Position numbers and translations under genes: made by a program. Positions 39,262 to 50,239 of a stretch of DNA of 64,000 bases are shown piece after piece. This DNA is from Thermoplasmatota archaeon. Lineage in GTDB: Archaea > Thermoplasmatota > E2 > DHVEG-1 > B18-G2. Each line of letters begins with the position of its first letter. Position 1 is the first letter of the stretch. The DNA is taken from assembly GCA_029259115.1 (NCBI GenBank), contig JAPDJO010000018.1, positions 17,937 through 81,936 of the forward strand. The letters are read 5' to 3'. The notes below the pieces were generated by a model. That model did no database searches and was not told where the DNA came from. It saw nothing but the letters and a program-made list of their open reading frames with translations.

Positions 39262-39917
39262 ACGAGATCGATTGGGAACCAAAGACAAAGCTGGGAAGAT
39301 TGGTGAAAAGTGGAGAGATAAGAACAATGGGAGAGGCTCTTAGGACAGGATTGCCTTTGAAAGAGCCTGAGATAGTTGATATACTTCTACCTGATCTGAA
39401 GGATGAAATCTTGGACGTTAATATGGTTCAGAGGATGACAGATTCTGGAAGAAGGGTTAAGTTCGCTATCACAGCTGTCGTTGGAAATGAAGACGGTTAT
39501 GTTGGATTAGGGCATGCAAAAGGTAAAGAAGTCGGAGCAAGTATAAGGAAAGCGATTGAGAATGCAAAGCTCAACATCATAGAGATAAGGAGAGGATGCG
39601 GTTCCTGGGAGTGTAGATGTGGAAAACCTCATACTCTGCCTTTTGCTGTCATGGGAAAATGCGGATCTGTAGAGGTGTACTTCAAGCCGGCGCCACAAGG
39701 TTTGGGTTTGGTTGCAGGAGAAGTCGCAAAGAAGATACTCAGATTAGCTGGAGTGAAAGATATATGGGCATTCACAAGAGGAACTACAAGAACTACCGTT
39801 AATTATGCACAGGCTGTTTACAACGCTTTAAAGAAGAATGCTGAAGTTAGATTAACTGAAGATGAGATAAAGAGATTAAACATAATCTCTGGATCAGCAG
39901 GCGTAGAGGAGGAGTAA
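39258..39917 (+). CDS. rps5: Ribosomal protein uS5
   Basis: [37 protein letters not shown]. Confidence 0.96.
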   Translation: MNEIDWEPKTKLGRLVKSGEIRTMGEALRTGLPLKEPEIVDILLPDLKDEILDVNMVQRMTDSGRRVKFAITAVVGNEDGYVGLGHAKGKEVGASIRKAIENAKLNIIEIRRGCGSWECRCGKPHTLPFAVMGKCGSVEVYFKPAPQGLGLVAGEVAKKILRLAGVKDIWAFTRGTTRTTVNYAQAVYNALKKNAEVRLTEDEIKRLNIISGSAGVEEE

Positions 39918-39918
39918 G

Positions 39919-40383
39919 ATGGTCTATGCTGTCGTGAGAGTAAGAGGCACCGTGAATATTAGGCACGATATAAAAAAGACTCTAGAGATGCTAAGATTGA
40001 ATAGGGTGAATCATTGTGTTCTGGTAGAAGAGAGCGAGAGTTACAAAGGGATGCTCCAAAAGGCTAAAGATTATATTACCTGGGGTGAAATAGAGAAAGA
40101 CACGCTTGTTGAACTGATAAAGAAGAGGGGTAGATTAATCGGAGATAAACCTTTGGATGATGATTATGTTAAAAGTGCAACATCTTACAAATCTATAGAA
40201 GAGCTTGCTGAAGCAATAATCGAAGGTAAAATAAAGTATAGGGAGCTACCAGAAATAAAACCTGTATTCAGATTATCTCCTCCAAGAAAGGGATATGAAG
40301 GGATAAAGAGGGCATACACTGTAGGTGGAGCTTTGGGTTACAGAGGGAAAGATATAAATGATCTGATAAAGAGGATGTTGTAA
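39919..40383 (+). CDS. rpl30: Ribosomal protein uL30
   Basis: [31 protein letters not shown]. Confidence 0.95.
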   Translation: MVYAVVRVRGTVNIRHDIKKTLEMLRLNRVNHCVLVEESESYKGMLQKAKDYITWGEIEKDTLVELIKKRGRLIGDKPLDDDYVKSATSYKSIEELAEAIIEGKIKYRELPEIKPVFRLSPPRKGYEGIKRAYTVGGALGYRGKDINDLIKRML

Positions 40384-40435
40384 ATTTCAAAAAGTTATTA
40401 AATATGGAGGAAGTAAAATTATATAGAGGGATAGT

Positions 40436-40651
40436 ATGGAGGAAACCCTTTACAGCATAGAGATCCATAAGGAGAAGGGGATGTACATAGGAAAGATATA
40501 CTCTGATGTAGACGGAGTAAAGGAGTTCAGGAATCCAAAGATTGAGGGGCTATTGAGAGAGATAACTTTCGATATACAGCTTGCTCTGGATACATTTTCA
40601 GCGAGATCCATGGAATTTGCCGAAGGAGAGCACATCGAGGAAGAGATATAG
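40436..40651 (+). CDS. Small protein, unknown function
   Basis: 71 aa; VKEFRNPKIEGLLREITFDIQLAL resembles the product of 50428..50586. Confidence 0.55.
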   Translation: MEETLYSIEIHKEKGMYIGKIYSDVDGVKEFRNPKIEGLLREITFDIQLALDTFSARSMEFAEGEHIEEEI

Positions 40652-40658
40652 CTAACTC

Positions 40659-41615
40659 TCATTCCAAACTATTCTTCCCACTTTGATTATACCACCTAAT
40701 CATATCTTCCACGGTTTTCTCCAAATCGAAGGTTGGTTTGTAACCTAAAACCCTTCTTGCCTTCTCACAACTTATTATTCTATTTGATGCTAAAGCCCTC
40801 ACACGGAATCTCGTTATCTTGGGATTAGAGGATATAAATTCGTGCAGAGTAGCTAATGTGTATGCGATCCAGAAAGGAACTCTCTTCTCGGGTTTCTCAA
40901 CTCCCAATCTCTCTACCAATTTTTCTATGAACTCTCCAATTTTTACTGTAAAGCTAACAACATTGAAAGTCTCTCCTCTATCATCCCTCTCCAATGCCAA
41001 TCTGAGGCATCTTGCAACATCTACTGGATGGACGATGGATATAGTGTTGTTGCCATCTCCAACCAATACCATAGATTTGCTAGTAAGCATGTCCAGTAAA
41101 ATCTTTGTTGTCTGCCCTCTGGCTCCAAAGACCAGTGGAGGTCTTATGATGGATGTCTTGATCTCTTCATACTCCCCGAGTATCTTTTCTCCCAACAATT
41201 TGGATTTTTGGTAAGCGTTCATGGGTTTCTTGGGAAAATCTTCAGTTATAACTGTATCGGTCTTTGGAAAACCATAAACTCCTGCTGAGCTAGTATACAC
41301 TATTCTATCTATATCATTCCTGATGCATGCCTCTGCAACATTTTTAGTTCCATTAACATTAACATCATAGATTATCTCTTTCTTGCCAAAATCTATAGCA
41401 TAGGCAGCGTTATGGAAAACAGCATCAATACCTTTGAAGGCTTTATCCAAAGTCTCTGGTTTAGTTATATCCCCCCTAAAAATTTCTACCTCGTTTTTCC
41501 ATCTAGTAGTAGATTTCCTTGATAGAATTCTTACTTCATAACCGTTCCTTAGTAATTCTTCAACGAGATAAGAACCTATAAAACCTGTTCCACCTGTAAC
41601 TAAAACCTTCATCAT
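40659..41615 (-). CDS. NAD-dependent epimerase/dehydratase (extended SDR)
   Basis: VLVTGGTGFIGSYLVEELL; YQKSKLLGEKIL. Confidence 0.88.
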   Translation of the reverse strand: MMKVLVTGGTGFIGSYLVEELLRNGYEVRILSRKSTTRWKNEVEIFRGDITKPETLDKAFKGIDAVFHNAAYAIDFGKKEIIYDVNVNGTKNVAEACIRNDIDRIVYTSSAGVYGFPKTDTVITEDFPKKPMNAYQKSKLLGEKILGEYEEIKTSIIRPPLVFGARGQTTKILLDMLTSKSMVLVGDGNNTISIVHPVDVARCLRLALERDDRGETFNVVSFTVKIGEFIEKLVERLGVEKPEKRVPFWIAYTLATLHEFISSNPKITRFRVRALASNRIISCEKARRVLGYKPTFDLEKTVEDMIRWYNQSGKNSLE

Positions 41616-41728
41616 AAGCAGATTGGTCTCATGTTTAATTATTTTCTCTTGTTATCCATCATAATCTTTTTAAATAGCTCTTATATTCTCTGGTTCATCC
41701 CAAAATATCCTTAATTGGAGGTTCAAAT

Positions 41729-41929
41729 TTGCGTTACACAAGATTTGAAAAGGCTAGAATCATAGGTGCAAGGGCTCTGCAGATATCTATGGGAGCACCT
41801 ATCTTGATAAAGGTTCCGAAAGGTGTTATAGATCCAGTGCAAATAGCAATGTTGGAATTTGAAGAAGGTGCGATTCCAATAACGGTTATAAGAAAATCGG
41901 ACATCAAACCCAAGGTTGATTGGGAGTGA
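41729..41929 (+). CDS. rpoK: RNA polymerase subunit K (Rpo6), TTG start
   Basis: [26 protein letters not shown]. Confidence 0.94.
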   Translation: MRYTRFEKARIIGARALQISMGAPILIKVPKGVIDPVQIAMLEFEEGAIPITVIRKSDIKPKVDWE

Positions 41930-41933
41930 TTAG

Positions 41934-42551
41934 ATGGCGGAAGAGCAGAAATTAGAGGAGCAGATGCTTGTACCAGAAGAGATATACCTTACCTCTGGAG
42001 TCCATATTGGAACAAGGCAGAAAACTTCGGATATGATGCAGTTCATCTACAAGGTTAGAAGTGATGGTCTTTACATAATTGATATCAAGAAGACGGATCA
42101 AAGAATAAGATTTGCTGCAAAATTTTTAGCAAAGTATGAACCAGAAAACATACTTGTGGTATCTGCGAGACAGTATGGTCAAAAACCCATACAGCAATTT
42201 GCAAATCATACCGGAGCTATAGCTATACCTGGAAGATTTTTGCCAGGGACACTTACAAATCCAAACTCAAAAGTCTATCTAGAGCCTGATGTCATAGTAA
42301 TAACGGATCCACTTGTAGATAATCAAGCTCTCCAAGAAGCAAAGAATGTTGGTATTCCTTGTGTCGCTCTTTGTGATACCAACAACGAGTTGAGATATGT
42401 TGATCTCGCTATCCCAACAAACAATAAGGGTAGAAGAGCTTTGGCTCTCGTTTATTGGCTGCTAGCCAGAGAATTTTTGAAAGAGAAAGGAAAGATTAAG
42501 GATTATTCTGAGTTTACTCCAAAGGTAGAGGAGTTTGAAGCCGAGATATAG
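41934..42551 (+). CDS. rps2: Ribosomal protein uS2
   Basis: [38 protein letters not shown]. Confidence 0.96.
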   Translation: MAEEQKLEEQMLVPEEIYLTSGVHIGTRQKTSDMMQFIYKVRSDGLYIIDIKKTDQRIRFAAKFLAKYEPENILVVSARQYGQKPIQQFANHTGAIAIPGRFLPGTLTNPNSKVYLEPDVIVITDPLVDNQALQEAKNVGIPCVALCDTNNELRYVDLAIPTNNKGRRALALVYWLLAREFLKEKGKIKDYSEFTPKVEEFEAEI

Positions 42552-42553
42552 GT

Positions 42554-43258
42554 ATGGAGAGAAAGATATATTTCTCGTTCCACGACATACCGTTTTCTGA
42601 GCATAACTATTCTTACCCATCTAAGCCTCCCCTGACAAGCAAGACGGAGATTATCCATCTTGGTATAGCTATGATAGTTTTGTCTGTAGCTTTTGCATTC
42701 GCCATGGCAGAAGGGATTTTTGGATTAATTTATTCTAGTGACCCTCTCGGAAACATTCTCTACTACCTCCAATTCTCTTCTCTAGGAATACTAACAGGTT
42801 TCTTTTTTCATGAATTATCTCATAAGCTAATGGCTAGAAGATACGGACTATGGGCAGAATTTAGGATGTTTTCTCAAGGTTTAATGCTAGCCCTGATATT
42901 TGGTATATTTTTTGGCTTTGTTATAGCTGCGCCAGGCGCAGTTAACGTGTGGGGAGGAGCAAGGAGATTTGAGTTTGGAAGAATAGCAGCCGCAGGTCCT
43001 CTTGCAAATATAGTGATTGGTGCACTTGCTATGCTGGGATATATAGAGTTGGGTTTGGACAGTTTTTATGGGAGTGTACTGGGTTTCATTTGTATGGTGA
43101 ATGTATTTCTTGCATTCTTCAATCTCATTCCATTTGGTCCCTTAGATGGTAGAAAGATCATTGCATGGAACTCTATAGTTTGGGCTGTTATGTTTATTAT
43201 CTCCATCTTTCTTTTGGTAGTCTATATGGGTAGAGGAATAGTTATCCCTGGATTTTAG
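42554..43258 (+). CDS. M50 family (site-2 protease-like) membrane metalloprotease
   Basis: FFHELSHKLMARRYG (HExxH) and NLIPFGPLDGRKI. Confidence 0.85.
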   Translation: MERKIYFSFHDIPFSEHNYSYPSKPPLTSKTEIIHLGIAMIVLSVAFAFAMAEGIFGLIYSSDPLGNILYYLQFSSLGILTGFFFHELSHKLMARRYGLWAEFRMFSQGLMLALIFGIFFGFVIAAPGAVNVWGGARRFEFGRIAAAGPLANIVIGALAMLGYIELGLDSFYGSVLGFICMVNVFLAFFNLIPFGPLDGRKIIAWNSIVWAVMFIISIFLLVVYMGRGIVIPGF

Positions 43259-43796
43259 CTCTCCTTTTGATATCTTCATAAAGGTTGTTTCCCTCTGAGT
43301 CTATCGATACGATAAGAGGGCCAAATCTTTTTACCTCGAAGATCCAAATAGCTTCGGGCATACCCATGTCTAACCAGAAAACATCCTTAACTTTGGCTAT
43401 GGATTTTGCAGCCACAAGGGAGGCTCCTCCTGTAAAGCTACAGTATACTGCTCCATAATCTTTACAGGCTTTGGATGTTTTAGCTCCCATCCCTCCCTTA
43501 CCTATGATCATCCTTACACCTGTACATTTTATAAAATCAGCCTCTATCCCTTCTAACCTATAACTAGTCGTTGGCCCCGCAGATAAGATTTTCCATTCAT
43601 CGTTCCCTCTTTTTGCTATTGGACCGCAATGATACACCGCAAGATCTCTCATATCTATAGGGATGTCTTTACAACTAGATACTATCCTTCTGTGTGCTTT
43701 ATCTCTAGCTGTGACTAACGTTCCTGATAGATAAACTACATCTCCAACTTTCAATTCTCTTATCTCCTCTTCCCTTAAGGGTGTCTTTAGATCCAT
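43242..43796 (-). CDS. Class I fumarate hydratase beta subunit
   Basis: GDVVYLSGTLVTARDKAHRRI; GPTTSYRLEG. Confidence 0.9.
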   Translation of the reverse strand: MDLKTPLREEEIRELKVGDVVYLSGTLVTARDKAHRRIVSSCKDIPIDMRDLAVYHCGPIAKRGNDEWKILSAGPTTSYRLEGIEADFIKCTGVRMIIGKGGMGAKTSKACKDYGAVYCSFTGGASLVAAKSIAKVKDVFWLDMGMPEAIWIFEVKRFGPLIVSIDSEGNNLYEDIKRRAKIQG

Positions 43797-44641
43797 TCCA
43801 CTTCACCATCTTCTTTTATAACAACAGTTGCTCTACGGTTTGCCCAGCATTGAATAGACACAGCAACAGGAAAACTCGCAGGGTGTCTGGATGCATATTC
43901 TATATGCACATCCAGAGCTGTAGTCTTTCCTCCTAACCCCATGGGTCCTATTCCTGTCTCATTTATTCTCTTTAGCAGCCTTTCCTCAAGATCAGCCAAG
44001 GTTCTGTTCTTGCTTCTCTCGCCAACAGATCTAAGTAAGGATCTTTTTGCTAGCTTCATTGCTATGTCAGCGCCGCCGCCTATACCTATGCCTACAATCA
44101 CCGGAGGGCAGGGTTTACCACCACATTCTATAATATGGTTAACAACAAAATCCTCTATCCTCTCAATGCCATCAGACGGATTGAACATTTTAAGAGTTGA
44201 GCAGTTCTCGCTTCCTCCGCCTTTGGGCAAAACCGTTATCTTGCAATCTTTACCCTCAATGAGATTCCATTCTATCCAAGGAATTTTTTCTCCTACATTT
44301 CCAGTATTCTTTTCTGTAAATGGATTTACACAGTTCGGTCTGAGAGGAATTTTTTCGGTTGCAATTTTCACAGCTCTGTGGATGGAACTTTGAATTTCGT
44401 GTTTGTAAGGAAAATCTATTCCAACATCTACGAAGAATATCAATGTTCCTGTATCCTGGCATATCGGTAACTTTTCTTTCCTAGCTATCTTTATGTTCTC
44501 CAAGATAGTTTTTAGTTGGAGTTTCGCTATATGATTTGTTTCTTTTCTATATGCATCTTCTAATGCTTTTTCTGTGTCTTTTGGGAGATCCGTTTCTGCT
44601 TCTTTTATCAGATTAAATATGTGTCGAGATAAATCTTCCAT
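43787..44641 (-). CDS. Class I fumarate hydratase alpha subunit
   Basis: KLPICQDTGTLIFFVDVG; GPMGLGGKTTALDVHIEYASRHPASFPVAV. Confidence 0.92.
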   Translation of the reverse strand: MEDLSRHIFNLIKEAETDLPKDTEKALEDAYRKETNHIAKLQLKTILENIKIARKEKLPICQDTGTLIFFVDVGIDFPYKHEIQSSIHRAVKIATEKIPLRPNCVNPFTEKNTGNVGEKIPWIEWNLIEGKDCKITVLPKGGGSENCSTLKMFNPSDGIERIEDFVVNHIIECGGKPCPPVIVGIGIGGGADIAMKLAKRSLLRSVGERSKNRTLADLEERLLKRINETGIGPMGLGGKTTALDVHIEYASRHPASFPVAVSIQCWANRRATVVIKEDGEVEWI

Positions 44642-44674
44642 ACAAAACCGAGAGTAGAGTGAGAATATATAAAA

Positions 44675-45889
44675 CTAGAGTCTGAGCTTCCTTCTTTGTT
44701 TCTCTTGCTCCTTGCGTATTTTCTCAATCAGTTTCAATTTTGTTAATTCATCTCTTGATATTCTTCCCCTCCTTGGTTTTCTCTCTACTTCCTTTTTAAC
44801 TTCGAGGGGGTGCTCTTTTGTCTCCTTTTCTGGTATCTGCACTCTTTTTGGTTTCTCTATCCTTGGCCTCCTCCTTATTTTAAGGGATAGTATCGTCTTA
44901 GCTGCAATGAGAATCAGTATAAGGATTACGATTATGAAAACTATGTAAAGTCCTCCCACCTGAGGATTTGAGGAAATGCCTTCGACCATCACTATAAAGC
45001 TTCCGAGATACGTTTGGTTTGGATTAAGAACAGATGTTGCATATACTTTTACTTCATAGGGCTTCCCATATTCGAATAATTTTCTTGGAGATGAGACAAC
45101 GAAAGTTACTTTCTTACTCTCCCCAGGCTTTATAACTAATTGTTGCTCCTTTGCTTCAGCTTTTATACCGCTCTCTCCTTCCAATGTAAAATGCAGAGTG
45201 TCTTCATAATATCCTTTATTTGTGACTGTAGCAGTAACGGTAGAAGTAGACCATGGTGGTAGATATATTCTAGGTTGATCGACTACCATCTCAATATAGG
45301 GGTATTTCTGTAATTTAACTGGCACGTATATGTAAGAAGTTCCTATGTTTTTTCCATTGTAACTATATCTAATGCATTTTATACCAATGGTAACCGAATA
45401 ATCCATAGCTGTTTTATCTGCCCACACATAGAGTTTTATATGATGAACTACTCCATCGGTAGTTGGCGAAACCGATGGTGGTATAACTTTCATTTTCCAA
45501 CCTCTGGGATTTCCTTCTACGATTTCTGGATAAAAAGAGAGAGTATTATAACCAAAGAAATCAGCATAATCTTTAAACCTAATTTTTGGCCATATTACCC
45601 AAACCAATAGTTTACCATACCATCGTAAGCCAGGGATATTAAGAAACTCTTGAGAAAAGTAAGTCCAATTAAAACCGTTCTTATCAATTACCGTTATGTT
45701 GATGGAGGTCCATTTTCCCGGTTCTACTGGAGGTATATCACCATCTATAGTAGCAACCACATAGGCGCTCTCTTCCTCTTGCGCTTTTGCTGTAATGAAG
45801 CAGTAGATACTACTAAATAGAATGAGGAAAAGGAATACTAAGATTACTGATGTATTTTTCCTAGACACTATCATTCCCACCCCTTTCAA
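44675..45889 (-). CDS. Secreted/membrane-anchored Ig-like surface protein
   Basis: Signal peptide, beta domains, C-terminal TM and basic tail. Confidence 0.6.
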   Translation of the reverse strand: MKGVGMIVSRKNTSVILVFLFLILFSSIYCFITAKAQEEESAYVVATIDGDIPPVEPGKWTSINITVIDKNGFNWTYFSQEFLNIPGLRWYGKLLVWVIWPKIRFKDYADFFGYNTLSFYPEIVEGNPRGWKMKVIPPSVSPTTDGVVHHIKLYVWADKTAMDYSVTIGIKCIRYSYNGKNIGTSYIYVPVKLQKYPYIEMVVDQPRIYLPPWSTSTVTATVTNKGYYEDTLHFTLEGESGIKAEAKEQQLVIKPGESKKVTFVVSSPRKLFEYGKPYEVKVYATSVLNPNQTYLGSFIVMVEGISSNPQVGGLYIVFIIVILILILIAAKTILSLKIRRRPRIEKPKRVQIPEKETKEHPLEVKKEVERKPRRGRISRDELTKLKLIEKIRKEQEKQRRKLRL

Positions 45890-45934
45890 ATATATTGAGA
45901 TGGTAATGGAAAGCTCTGTACCCTGTAGATCCTT

Positions 45935-46927
45935 TTACTCCCTTTTTGTTCCCATCTTAAAGAATATAGCTACCACGGCTATTATTATGGCAATAATCAC
46001 TATTATCGCCGCTAGCAGCGGTACAGGCATGTAGAATCCGACGTTCTGAACAGTTATATCAACATTGAACTTGTAAGGTTCTATCTGCTCTGCTGTTAGT
46101 TCCGGTTTAGGTGTAACCTCTAATTGAATGGTTAGTGTCTTGATCTCTTCGTGCCATCCTAGATCATACGGTCCGACTATCGAGAAGTGAAATATGGCTG
46201 TCTGGTCAACTGGTATTTCCACAAACGATGGCTGAACAGATGCACCCCATCTTTCTTTTGCCTCACCTATTGGTTCTGCTCTCACCATAACATTTCTGTT
46301 ACAGATGTTCTTTACCTTTATCTCTACCTCTCTAGTTTGATGAGGAGAGATGTCTATCTTAGCAGGTGCTTCAACAGCTATACTTGCAATGAAGTTCGGT
46401 GTAAACGATATTGTGTATCTGTATTTTGCTCCACCAACCAATCCGAGTTTTCCACATGTAGCAACTATCGTTATGTCTGTTGGCTCTGATGGTGCTTCTC
46501 TAAGTGGAGATATTGTTAGGGTAACATTTTTAACTTCTTTCTCTCCTTTATTAGGCACATCTACGATAATATCAGGCTCTGAGAAATATATGGTTGCCCA
46601 ATCTGGTTTTCTCTCTATTTCTAAATGGATTGTCTGCTGAGGTACAGGAGTTCCAAAAATCAGTATTTTTGCCATCATACCAAGGTTTATGGGTATATCA
46701 TGCCAGTAAGATATTTTCAACTGAATTGGAGTTGCAGCGAAGAGGGGCAAAGGTTGACTGAGTTTATCTATATCACTCCCACTAACTTCTATGGAGAGGT
46801 ATGAGGGGAATAATCCACCCTTGGGTTCCTCATCCTGTAGAGGTTTGGCATATGCCAAAGTGGCTACTGAAGATAGGAGGGAAAGCACAACCATTGCGTA
46901 TAGGGCTTTTTTAAACATCTTTTTCAC
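45935..46927 (-). CDS. Secreted/membrane-anchored Ig-like surface protein
   Basis: Signal peptide, beta-rich ectodomain, C-terminal TM. Confidence 0.6.
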   Translation of the reverse strand: MKKMFKKALYAMVVLSLLSSVATLAYAKPLQDEEPKGGLFPSYLSIEVSGSDIDKLSQPLPLFAATPIQLKISYWHDIPINLGMMAKILIFGTPVPQQTIHLEIERKPDWATIYFSEPDIIVDVPNKGEKEVKNVTLTISPLREAPSEPTDITIVATCGKLGLVGGAKYRYTISFTPNFIASIAVEAPAKIDISPHQTREVEIKVKNICNRNVMVRAEPIGEAKERWGASVQPSFVEIPVDQTAIFHFSIVGPYDLGWHEEIKTLTIQLEVTPKPELTAEQIEPYKFNVDITVQNVGFYMPVPLLAAIIVIIAIIIAVVAIFFKMGTKRE

Positions 46928-47060
46928 CTCAGTCGATTTTTATTTTCCATTTCATTATATTTAAATCTTGTTGTACACCTCTTGTTTTTATTTCCTACGC
47001 TCTAATATATATTCTTCTTTATATAAAAAGATTTCCTGACAAAGATAGAAAATTAGAGGA

Positions 47061-47390
47061 TCACTCCCTCAAAATTGGCTCATCTATAGTCTCAATCTCT
47101 GCACTTTCTGGAGTTGTCTCAGCACTGGACTCTATCTCTTCCTCACTTTCTAATTTAACCTTTTTCGGAAAATATGAAAGTATAACTATATCACCAACCG
47201 CATTCACCCATCTGTAAGGCACAGCAACGTCTACGCCCCCTTCTACGAGATTTGGGTTCGTTTTCGTTATAAGCAGGCTAGCTACCTTTTTCTGTTCTAC
47301 ATCTAGAAGAACGTTCTTTACATTCCCAACAAAGATTCCATCTCTAGTGTATACAGGGAGCTTATTCAAAGATGTGACCAAATCCTCCAT
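47061..47390 (-). CDS. PRC-barrel domain protein
   Basis: LNKLPVYTRDGIFVGNVKNVLLDVEQKKVASLLI; start trimmed to MEDLVTSLNKL. Confidence 0.75.
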   Translation of the reverse strand: MEDLVTSLNKLPVYTRDGIFVGNVKNVLLDVEQKKVASLLITKTNPNLVEGGVDVAVPYRWVNAVGDIVILSYFPKKVKLESEEEIESSAETTPESAEIETIDEPILRE

Positions 47391-47816
47391 CTTCCTTCCA
47401 CTCCTTTTCTTACTGCTTAACAAAATAGAATATCTGGTATTAAAATGTGATGGTGGAAAGACAGAAAATCCTTGTTCCCAGATTATAAAAAAGAGTAATA
47501 AATGCAGTAACTCGACTTTTAACACCTTTCTTTCGAGCGGTGAAAAATCTGTTCAATATCTCTCTAAAAGTATTGAATCATCTCCTTACAACATTCCTTC
47601 CTCCAAATATCTCATATTTGTGCTTTAACCCCAATCTTTGCAATGTTCACCTATACCAAGAACTTTATCTGTTTTTGTAAAGGATCCCAATATAGCGGAG
47701 AATAACGGCTGTCAACTTTATCCACACTCCTTTTAGATCAGGAGGTATCAACAATTAACTTTGAAATGTAATTGGTCATTAACTTTTTAAATAAATAGCT
47801 GATTATATATAGATAC

Positions 47817-48185
47817 ATGACTAACATGGGAAAATCCTGGTTAATAGCAGGAATATTTGTGATAATATTGCTATTGGTGGGGATAGGAGCAATAGCAACA
47901 GCAGAAAAATCGAGAGAGAAAGCGTCACCCTTATACAAAGTAAGAATAAAACTGTCAACTGGAAAAACATATGAGATTAAGCCAATTTTCCTAAAGGGAA
48001 GATTAACTATCCTAAGTTGGTTCTGGTACAAACTAGAAAGAATGAGGTATGGGCAAAGATATATATATGAGATACCAACATGCTTTAAAAATCCAACATG
48101 CTATGGATACCCCTATCCAACTTGTATAGGCTTTGACACTTGTTATCCAATGTGTCCAAAAGGTATATCTCCTCCTAAACGATAG
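47817..48185 (+). CDS. Membrane-anchored Cys/Tyr/Pro-rich small protein
   Basis: N-terminal TM; C-terminal PTCFKNPTCYGYPYPTCIGFDTCYPMCPKG. Confidence 0.55.
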   Translation: MTNMGKSWLIAGIFVIILLLVGIGAIATAEKSREKASPLYKVRIKLSTGKTYEIKPIFLKGRLTILSWFWYKLERMRYGQRYIYEIPTCFKNPTCYGYPYPTCIGFDTCYPMCPKGISPPKR

Positions 48186-48502
48186 ACGAGATTGAGATAA
48201 GGATTGAGAGGAACAAACGGTTCTTACGCAGCATGGAGCTACAATAGAAGAGAATGATCCACTGGAAAGAAATTCGATATCAATACAAAATTCTTAAGGA
48301 GAAGATGGGATTTATTCAACACAGCACACATATACTGTAAAGGATTCATCAAGTATCTTGCTAGTTAGAATAAGATGATATGAAGTTGCATGAGTTCAGA
48401 AATAACTCTGTTATCAGGACTGTTTTTAGAAATATAGGTGAGTAATCGCTGAAATATCAGTGACATAGCAAAAATTATTTCCCTCCCAGATATACAGGAA
48501 AC

Positions 48503-49651
48503 ATGAAATTTCCAGAAAAAAAGAAAAATCTAATGGAGCTTTTAAATGAAATCAGGATTTTCAGAGAAAGAGACTTCGAGTACTCTAGGATACTCGGAAC
48601 CATGTGTTCCAAACCAGACAGAGAATTGATCCAGATATATTCCGATTTCTTGGAAACAAATCTTGGAGATCCAAAGAATTTTCCCGGGACAAAGGAAATC
48701 GAGGATCATTTGATTGGCATGATCTTAGATCTCTTTCATGCACCATCTAGTGCAGGTGGGAGAATTGTAAGTGGAGGTACTGAAGGAAATATGCTAGCGA
48801 TTGCTATAGCAAAAAATCTCAGTAGAGGAAAAGAAGTAATAGCTCCAGATCATGTTCACTTCTCTTTCCAGAAGATAGCGAAGATCATGGGTGTAAAGTT
48901 GAAGATTGTTGAAACAAAAAATCATGTTATGGATGTGAATGTATTGTCGAGAAACATAACCAAAGATACTTTGGCTGTTGTATCTGTCGCTGGAACAACC
49001 GAGCTTGGACTTGTAGATCCTATACCAGAGATATCGGACGTATGCTATGATAACAATATCTTTTTCCATGTTGACGCCGCCTTCGGCGGATTTCTCGTAC
49101 CCTTTTTGAAAGATTTGGGCTATGATCTGCCTGATTTCGATTTTAAACTCAAAGGCGTAAGCTCACTATCTGTCGATGGACACAAGATGGGAGGATGCGC
49201 TATTCCTTTAGGTTTTTTCCTAGCAAGAAGAGAGGAATGGTTCAAGAAGATTGGGGTAGAGACTCCCTATGTGAGTACAGAATATCAATCTACTATACTT
49301 GGAACGAGATCCGGTGCTCCCGTAGCTTATGGTTATGCAAGATTAAAACTCCTTGGTAGAGAGGGTTTCATAGAGCAAGCAAAGAAGTGCATGGAGCTGA
49401 CAAATTACGTCAAAGAGAAATTAGAAGAACACGGTTTTACGTTATTCACAGAACCTACCCTAAATGTTATAGCGGTCAAAGTAAAGGATCTGGATAAAGT
49501 AGTCAAAGAGTTGTACGATAGGGGCTGGAGTGTTAATCCTATTAGGAGATTCTCTTCTTTCAGATTGGTGATAATGCCTCATCTGGAGAAAGAAATAATA
49601 GATAGATTTATCGATGATTTAAGGGATGCATGTAAAGAGGTGACAAAATGA
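48503..49651 (+). CDS. mfnA: PLP-dependent tyrosine/aspartate decarboxylase, MfnA-like
   Basis: GGRIVSGGTEGNMLAI; FFHVDAAFGGFLVPF; SLSVDGHKMGGCAIPLGFFL. Confidence 0.9.
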   Translation: MKFPEKKKNLMELLNEIRIFRERDFEYSRILGTMCSKPDRELIQIYSDFLETNLGDPKNFPGTKEIEDHLIGMILDLFHAPSSAGGRIVSGGTEGNMLAIAIAKNLSRGKEVIAPDHVHFSFQKIAKIMGVKLKIVETKNHVMDVNVLSRNITKDTLAVVSVAGTTELGLVDPIPEISDVCYDNNIFFHVDAAFGGFLVPFLKDLGYDLPDFDFKLKGVSSLSVDGHKMGGCAIPLGFFLARREEWFKKIGVETPYVSTEYQSTILGTRSGAPVAYGYARLKLLGREGFIEQAKKCMELTNYVKEKLEEHGFTLFTEPTLNVIAVKVKDLDKVVKELYDRGWSVNPIRRFSSFRLVIMPHLEKEIIDRFIDDLRDACKEVTK

Positions 49652-50208
49652 ATCTGCTTGAAAAATCCATACTGGAAGCACCGATTGTAAAGAAGGGGGA
49701 TTACAACTATATAATACATCCCTTAACTGATGGAATACCAAAGATAGATCCTGATCTTTTGGAAGAGGTAGCTCAGAAAATGCTTAGATTTATACCTCCA
49801 GATATAGAAAAGATTGTTACTATAGAAGCTATGGGTATTCCTCTAGCAACAGCTATATCATTAAGAATGGGAAAGCCTTTTACCATAATAAGGAAAAGAC
49901 AATATAATCTGCCAGGAGAAGTATCGGTAGAGCAGGTCACAGGTTACTCTAAATCGAAACTATTTATAAATGGTCTCAAGAAGGGAGACAAAGTGGTAAT
50001 AGTCGATGATGTTCTCAGTACTGGTGGAACATTAAGAGCTGTTCTTAAAGCTTTGAGAGAGATTGGAGTGAAAGTAGAAAATGTCTTGATAGCAATAGAT
50101 AAAGGTAAGGTCGCAGAGGAAATAGAAAATGAGTTCGGTGTTCCCATAATATCTATAGCAAACATAGAAGTCTCAGAGGGTAAGGTTACTATAAACTCTA
50201 TAAGGTAA
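49648..50208 (+). CDS. Purine phosphoribosyltransferase-like protein
   Basis: KGDKVVIVDDVLSTGGTLRAVLKAL PRPP motif. Confidence 0.87.
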   Translation: MNLLEKSILEAPIVKKGDYNYIIHPLTDGIPKIDPDLLEEVAQKMLRFIPPDIEKIVTIEAMGIPLATAISLRMGKPFTIIRKRQYNLPGEVSVEQVTGYSKSKLFINGLKKGDKVVIVDDVLSTGGTLRAVLKALREIGVKVENVLIAIDKGKVAEEIENEFGVPIISIANIEVSEGKVTINSIR

Positions 50209-50239
50209 GCTTTTTACAATATGAAATGTATTCGAAAAT

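Noticed and set aside
47738-48031. 97-aa minus ORF antisense to the Cys-rich protein
   Set aside because: No SD or recognisable domain; the plus-strand frame has a signal/TM and patterned Cys tail
48186-48502. Possible C/D-box sRNA or pseudogene in the interval before mfnA
   Set aside because: ATGATAT/CTGA-like pieces do not form properly spaced C/D/C'/D' boxes, and no frame resembles neighbouring genes
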